64,000 nucleotides of DNA from assembly GCF_964355755.1 (NCBI RefSeq), contig NC_092678.1:13116922-13180921 (forward strand), given 5' to 3'. This document shows positions 58,576-64,000 of the stretch, piece by piece (position 1 is the stretch's first letter; every line of letters begins with the position of its first letter). The position numbers were made by a program, and so were the translations under genes. The notes beneath the pieces were generated by a model. The model was not told the DNA's origin. It ran no database searches and saw only the letters and a list, made by a program, of their open reading frames with translations. Source of the DNA: Antedon mediterranea (Eukaryota; Echinodermata; Crinoidea; Comatulida; Antedonidae).

Positions 58576-59141
58576 GAACTTTTATAAAAGAAGCAGCTTA
58601 AGCAGTGGCTTCACAGGGAAACGAATCGTTACAAATTAGCAATTAATCTGCAAAACATTGCAGCTTAAAATGCTTAAGCAAATTAAGCAGCTTAAGCAGT
58701 GGTTTCACAGGAAAAAGAATCTTTCAAAATTAGCAATTAATCAGCACAACATTGCAGCTTACATTGCTTAAGCAAAATAAGCAGCTTAAGCAGTGACTTC
58801 ACAGCATATGGATCTCTGTTCCCTTTATTTTCAACCAAACAGTGCAATTTAATTCAGCCTTTAACCCACCGTTATCACTAATTTTACTAATCCCTCATAA
58901 GATGAGTCCTCATTGAGAATGGGCCTTGAATAGTCCATTATAACATGGGTAGAATGTTGTCAACATGACATTTATCAAAGCAGTTGTTGTTCAAGTAATT
59001 TGAAAAAATGCACTCAGAAAAAATATTTAAACAAATTGTTTTTCATCTATATTATAAAAGTTATTACGCACTACAAAATAACAAATATCCTTTTTGCGAA
59101 CACATTCAGCCCTTCACGATAATGGTGGATTCCAAATCATC

Positions 59142-59245
59142 TAAATGTTCTACATGTACATCTAAGTGGAATATATGTTGAACCTACGTTAGAAATAGTG
59201 ACTAATCTCATTAGACTTGGTGTATCTCCAACATTACAAACTAAG
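59142..59245 (+). pseudogene. Decayed paralogue of ANK exon 5
   Basis: From TACATGTACATCTAAGTGG the frame reads LHVHLSGIYVEPTLEIVTNL and ends at a proper donor (AAG/GTAATG). The first ~15 bases of the exon and the AG acceptor are missing. The following intron matches that after exon 5. Confidence 0.85.
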
Positions 59246-59410
59246 GTAATGCACATAAGAGTTAGCCTATATTCCCGTGATCTATGTGTCGTGTAATTCT
59301 CGGCTGAGACTCGAACACACCCCAGATCACTAGTGGTATTTATAACTCTATACATGCATCAAAGTGGTTACGACAAGAAAATACAGTTGGACACCTAGCG
59401 TTCGTGGTAC

Positions 59411-59714
59411 GGTGAGGGCGTGTGGCGCAGTGTGTTGGACGTTGGACTACCGATCGTCAGACCTAGGTTCGAATCCAACTCTCGCCGCATTGCTTGTATC
59501 CGTAGGCAAGATACTTTACTTACGTTGCCTCTCTCCACCCAGGTGTATAAATGGGTACCCAGTTAGACACAACTTTGCGCTGGTTACCGGCTGCATTATG
59601 GGAGTATGTTGCCATACGTGTTTGATCCCAAAAAATACTGCTTGTAAAGCGCCTTTGAGCATGATTACTCATGAAAAGGGCGCTATATAAATGTGGTATT
59701 ATTATTATTATTAT
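59411..59714 (+). mobile_element. tRNA-derived SINE with (ATT)n tail
   Basis: Pol III box A (TGGCGCAGTGTG, 59,423-59,434) and box B (GGTTCGAATCC, 59,466-59,476) are present. The body includes ATGGGTACCCAGTTAGACAC and ends GGGCGCTATATAAATGTGG and ATT repeats. The paralogous intron at 37.19 kb lacks it. Confidence 0.93.
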
Positions 59715-60185
59715 CTAATCTCTTAATAGGAAACGAATTAATATACATATTATATTTGTTTAATTATCCGCATCGTTTTTTAATGAAATGTTATATTGTG
59801 TATGAATAATACGTGTTATTTGTAATGAAATTAAGAGAAAAGTGGCTTACGTAGGCCTACGTCTTCATTATTATGTAATAATATATCTTCATAAAGGCGA
59901 TTTACGACATAGCAAATTCACGGAGGTATCTTTCTTCGTGTTTAGTTCAAGTGTATAGTTAGGTTATCGTGCAGGCAGAACTAAAAGTATTTGCTGCAAA
60001 TTATTAATTTAACCAATAACAACTCCCTGATTTAACTATGTTTTATGTGGACATTTCATTATAAATAGTTGAATTTAGAATCATTCAACTTCTTTGTGTA
60101 TTATTTATCATTACTATAAAACTATAGTTTTTAGCTGCAATACACTGTATGTATAAACTTCGTGATACTAAATTTTTCTTTATAG

Positions 60186-60290
60186 GACGGAAACACCCCA
60201 CTACATGAATACATGCGTTCAAATAAACCTACATTAGAAATATTGAAATATCTCACGAAACATGGTGCATCAGTAACAGCACTAAATAAG
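60186..60290 (+). CDS. Intact ANK exon of the second array
   Basis: Bounded by TTTATAG and GTAATA, phase 0-0, 35 residues starting DGNTPLHEYMRSNKPTLEIL. Fully open and close to exons 1 and 3. No Roc or COR exon follows in the window, so it belongs to a partial array or to a gene continuing beyond 64 kb. Confidence 0.8.
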
Positions 60291-60790
60291 GTAATATTGG
60301 ACTACAGATAATTGATATGATTACACCTATAACGTACGTATGATCTACACCGCAACATTATTATCTTATCCACTTTATTTTATATCATATTCCAATTGAT
60401 TGCGTTATTAGAATTAGTTGCTGCAATAATTATTTAGTAGAAATTTAACAAGATCCTAGTTATTGTGAGATTGGTATATTGTGCAATGAAACTGTTAATT
60501 TAATTATGTTTCATGTGGACATTTATATTATAAAATAGTTTAATTTAGAATCATGACTGAAAGCAATGTTTACATTAACGTGTATGTTAAACTACACGAT
60601 TATGATTTATTTTATCAGTAAAATTGCTAAAAATATGATCCGAGACAATTGTTATAATTCCATCAACATATGCATATACACCAGCAAAACCTTTTATTTC
60701 AATTTCTTTGTGTATTATTTATATATATAACTATAATTATTTGTTTTAACCCTATAGTATTAACATAACATGATTATGAATTCGTTATAG

Positions 60791-60808
60791 AACGGAAATA
60801 ATGATTTA
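60791..60808 (+). pseudogene. ANK exon start cut by a Helitron
   Basis: After TTCGTTATAG the frame reads NGNNDL, the start of an ANK exon, and then meets the Helitron 5' end (TC at 60,809). No ANK sequence resumes after the element. Confidence 0.5.
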
Positions 60809-62123
60809 TCTATATATAAATTTACGTAAGGGCAAAATTCGGTAAATCGCGCCTTACTTCTAGAATTTTTACTCGATGGTATATAAAGTTGGTTCGTACT
60901 TTCGGTGCTGATTTAACCACCTGATGTAACCCTGTTTACTAATTAAATTGAGTTAGATAATTAGTTATTGACGATTAACACGAATTTAGGTTCAACGATT
61001 TGCCCCAAATAGGGGTGTTTTCCGATCGTGGTATACACTGTCTAATGGATGTCCAAAAATACCCGCACACAATAATACGAGGACGCTTCGCATTTTCCTA
61101 TCTCCTCCTACGATAATTGTTTTTAATAGCTGAAAACCGATTGAACTGCTCGAGTACAGCATCATAATGTTGAAGACAGGCCAATTTTCTAAAAAAAAAA
61201 TACTATTTTGATAGATTTAATTTACGTTTTTACAAATGTATTGATTTGAGATGAATGGAACATTCCAATCTCTCAGTCTGCCAGTTTGGTTTAACACAAG
61301 TAGGTAAATGTATGAGCCCTTGGAGAATAAACTTGCAATACTTTGACAATACTGTACTGCAAATACATATTAACCATGTTTGGTCGTCATTTGAATCGAA
61401 CATTTCTTACTGTGAATACTGTTAGATGTAAAAAAATATATACAAACATTTCTTACTGTGAATACTGTTAGATGTAAAAAAATATATACAAATAAACTTT
61501 ATTACTGTGATTGTGGGTAGGCTCTACTGTTAGATTTATAAACACGTAATATACAAATAAACTTTATTACTGACAGTTGCTTCTCAACGTTTGCATTAAT
61601 TAATAATTACAAAAAATATAAACGTCGTGGTGGTGTATCGTTACATGTACTTTACTATTTCAATCGACTATGACAGTGACAGTTTTAACAAAGTATTAAA
61701 TCGCAAATGTTTTACTATATTTAGTCACCGTTAGTGGTATATTATTTATAGGCCTATAAAAAATGAAAACAATATTTCGTTACTGACGTGGATAAAGAAT
61801 ATATTTAAAAATTGTTCCTCTTTGTACCTATCCTCTTTCCCATCCCTGAACCCTAATTGGGTTTCTTTAAATGAATAAAATTTGGACTCATTTTGTGGTA
61901 AGTTTCTCTTTCGGAAGTAATTCCCAGGGTGCTAATTTTGGTTGACTACATAAATCATTGTGTCTACTTATTCGTTTCTGTAAACGACAATGTATTATAG
62001 TCCTTCGGTACGTACATTTGAAATCGCCAGTTTTTTTACCCTGAAATTACTGTCAATTCGAGAACCATCTGTGGGCGCGGCACGACCTAGATGGTACGCG
62101 AGCGAAGCGAGCGTACCATCTAG
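60809..62123 (+). mobile_element. Non-autonomous Helitron, copy B
   Basis: Starts TCTATATATAAATTTACG after a host A and ends with the GATGGTACGC hairpin and CTAG before a host T. Same family as copy A in the opposite orientation. No Rep/helicase gene. Confidence 0.93.
61400..61575. repeat. Short tandem duplications inside Helitron B
   Basis: A ~45-bp block (CATTTCTTACTGTGAATACT...) occurs twice in a row and a further ACTTTATTACTG block twice. Confidence 0.85.
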
Positions 62124-62199
62124 TAATAATAATAATAATAATAATATTTCATTCTTTTAGGCCTATAGCGCATTGAGCAAGCTCTCTATGCGCTGAACA
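62124..62199 (-). mobile_element. LINE/SINE 3'-tail fragment with (ATT)n
   Basis: Minus strand reads GCGCATAGAGAGCTTGCTCA, GCGCTATAGGCC and ends in ATT repeats, a tail type common to tRNA-SINEs and RTE-like LINEs. Confidence 0.55.
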
Positions 62200-62214
62200 T
62201 TATTACCCTAGTCA

Positions 62215-63066
62215 TTTTTAGTCGCGTGGAAGCGACTCTATAGTTCACTATGTCGGTCGGTCGGTCTGTCGGTCTGTCTGTCGGTCCGGTATCACTATGC
62301 GTTTTATCGCTCTCTGACCTTATCTTGATATCAGTTTAATCTAGCTAAGTAAATTTTTCACAGTATATTCCTTATGGCCAGGAATCGATGTGGTTATGTT
62401 TTCACGGTGCGCAATAAAAAATTACGCGGTCTACGTACGATTTAACGAAATCACGTTTGTAATCATATCTTCACAACCATGAATCACAATTAAATAAAAG
62501 TTGGTACTCATAAATTTCAGGGCATAAATCATCATATGGCAATACAATTACCTGCGTAGCGCATGTAACGCATGCGTACGCGCGCTTAAAATTTTCCAAA
62601 TTTATTTTCGAAGAAATAAGAGTACGTTTCAGGCAATTTCAAGCGTTTACAAAATTGCCATGAGTCACAAAGCCACAAAGTTACGCGCGCACGTGTATTT
62701 AAAATTTTAAAATGCGCAAAATTCATTTTTAATCAACTTTCTACGCGTTTCTTGTCATTTTGAGCATGTCAAAAATTCCCATACGCGCGCAAATTTGTAC
62801 GCGCGTGGTGCGCACGTAGCGTTAAATACATGCTTTTTTCGCGTGATTTATGTTTTTGCAGCCTTTTCTAATAATTTTACCATCTTTTAAACAATTTCGA
62901 CTTAAAATTACGTCATACGGGCACGTCGAATTGGATAATTTGCGCACGTTTTTGATGGATGGTGGACGCGACTATAGTTCACTATGTCGGTCGGTCTGTC
63001 TATCGGTCTGTCTGTCTGTCGGTCCGGTATCATTATGCATTGTAGCACGTGACTTAATGGCTGTTG
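62215..63066 (+). mobile_element. Dispersed repeat with direct GTCGGTCTGTCGG ends, copy 2
   Basis: Homologous to 34,465-36,219 without the 839-bp insertion. Start block at 62,217 and second block at 62,960. Confidence 0.85.
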
Positions 63067-63290
63067 GCCTTGTTTAGGATCAAACACGTATGGAAACATG
63101 CTTCCATAATGCAGTTAGTAATCAGCGCAAAGTTGTGTCTTGATCTAACTGGGTACCCATTTCTACACCTGGGTGGAGGGAGAGAGGCAAACGTAAGTAA
63201 AGTACTTTACCTACGGATACAAGAAATGCGAACCTCGGTCTCACGATCAGTAGTCTAACGTCCAATACACTGTGTCACACGCCCTCGCCT
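63067..63290 (-). mobile_element. tRNA-derived SINE, 3'-truncated
   Basis: Reverse complement of the first ~220 bp of the SINE at 59,411: GGCGAGGGCGTGTG head, a mutated box B (GGTTCGCATTT) and the TGGGTACCCAGTTAGA body. It abuts the preceding repeat directly. Confidence 0.88.
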
Positions 63291-63600
63291 TATATGATTA
63301 GACCTATAAAAGTACGTATGATCTGCACAGCAAACATATTTAACATATTATAATGTAATGAGTTGTTTAAAATCATTTGGAAGTAAAATTGCACAAGATT
63401 CTAAAGTTTTAATGATATAAATGTCATTATAAAAAGTTTGAATTTAGAAACGTGACTGAAAGCACTTAACGATTATGATTTTTTTTCTGTAACCTTTCAA
63501 ACGAAAATCCACAGGCAATCGATATAAATGAGTCTACGTTCGCAGCGTATGCACCAGCAAACCCGTTTATTTAAAAATGTTGTTTATTATATATAATTAT
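63291..63600. other. ANK-family intron sequence without an exon
   Basis: Matches the introns around the ANK exons (ACGTATGATCTGCAC, GAGTCTACGTTCGCAGC, GCACCAGCAAA). The next ANK exon would be expected just after, but another repeat copy starts at 63,601. Confidence 0.7.
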
Positions 63601-64000
63601 AGAACCCCATAAATTTCAGGGCATAAATCATCATATGGCAATACAATTACGCGCGTAGCGCATGTAACGCATGGGTACGCGCGCTTAAAATTTTCAAAAT
63701 TTATTTTCGATGAAATAAGAGAGTACGTTTCAGGCAATTTTAGCGTTTACAAAATTGCCATGAATGCGCAGATTTTTGCGCGCGCACTGGGCGTTAAATG
63801 TTATTACGCACTCTTCTTGCCCGATTTTTGTTTTCTTTACTTACTTTTTAACTCGAAATTACGTTATACGAGCACGTCAAAAGTGACAGGCTACGCCGTT
63901 GTATATTTAAAAAAAATATAAATGTTTTTAAACATTTTAACATTTATAAACATGTTCAGCAATTTCGGTCAGTTGGTAGGTTGGTCGGTCGGTTGGTCGG
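63601..64000 (+). mobile_element. Dispersed GTCGGTC repeat, partial copy 3
   Basis: Starts inside the repeat body (AAATTTCAGGGCATAAATCA), is diverged and internally deleted, and runs out of the window in GGTTGGTCGGTCGG. Confidence 0.75.

Larger units (their letters stand above)
57780..58810. repeat. Inverted counterpart of the GCTTAAGC array
   Basis: Blocks at 57,780-57,850 and 58,585-58,805 are inverted copies of the 54.5-55.0 kb units. Shorter direct-orientation relatives lie at 57,120-57,260. The two blocks are separated by a SINE tail and an AT-rich minisatellite. Confidence 0.8.

Noticed and set aside
59411-59485. Functional tRNA gene
   Set aside because: Boxes A and B are present, but no cloverleaf acceptor stem forms and the sequence continues into a SINE body.
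60821-60950. Host coding sequence after the ANK exon start at 60,791
   Set aside because: It matches the Helitron terminus seen at 30.8-30.94 and 48.2-48.35 kb.

Overview
The window is eukaryotic and almost certainly from an invertebrate animal, most likely a marine deuterostome such as an echinoderm. The evidence is AT-rich non-coding DNA with many TAGGCC-rich stretches, short exons with GT-AG introns, a 5S-rRNA-derived SINE, a tRNA-derived SINE, Penelope, Tx1/L1-like, gypsy and Helitron elements, and ankyrin-Roc-COR exons. The species assignment is inference. There is no operon-like organisation, and most open reading frames are repeats or decayed transposon genes.

The one host-type gene lies on the + strand between about 28.77 and 46.28 kb. 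Six in-phase exons each encode one ankyrin (ANK) repeat of 35-37 residues. A linker exon follows, then a Roc GTPase domain spread over six exons with P-loop, DxxGQ and THID motifs, then the start of a COR domain. The 14 exons join without a stop to about 578 codons. No start exon and no COR end were found. The ANK exons sit in duplicated units of exon plus intron. A decayed ANK exon lies upstream (27.3 kb), one duplicated unit has lost its exon (31.56 kb), and a second, partly decayed array lies at 59.1-60.8 kb.

Layout. 0-3.1 kb: a 75-bp satellite and a 54-bp minisatellite. 3.155-23.216 kb: one inverted repeat with about 1.09-kb arms and a 2.9-kb spacer, swollen to 20 kb by nested insertions. 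These are a LINE in the left arm, two adjacent inverted-repeat elements and a 5.2-kb element in the right arm, with further elements inside those. 24.3-27.2 kb: a decayed gypsy element holding a Penelope fragment. 27.3-46.3 kb: the ANK-Roc-COR gene, with a Helitron, MITEs, a 5S SINE and three LINE fragments in its introns. 46.3-54.1 kb: intergenic transposon debris with a second gypsy family and a truncated Helitron. 54.5-58.8 kb: a repeat-rich block with hammerhead-ribozyme-like motifs. 59.1-64 kb: the second ANK array, another Helitron, SINEs and a G/T/C-rich repeat.

Because the intron units are duplicated, several insertions can be compared with an uninterrupted paralogue inside the same window. 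This fixes insertion points to the base for a Helitron (A/T junction), a family with 2-bp AT duplications in AATT targets, Harbinger-like MITEs, a Penelope fragment and several LINEs.
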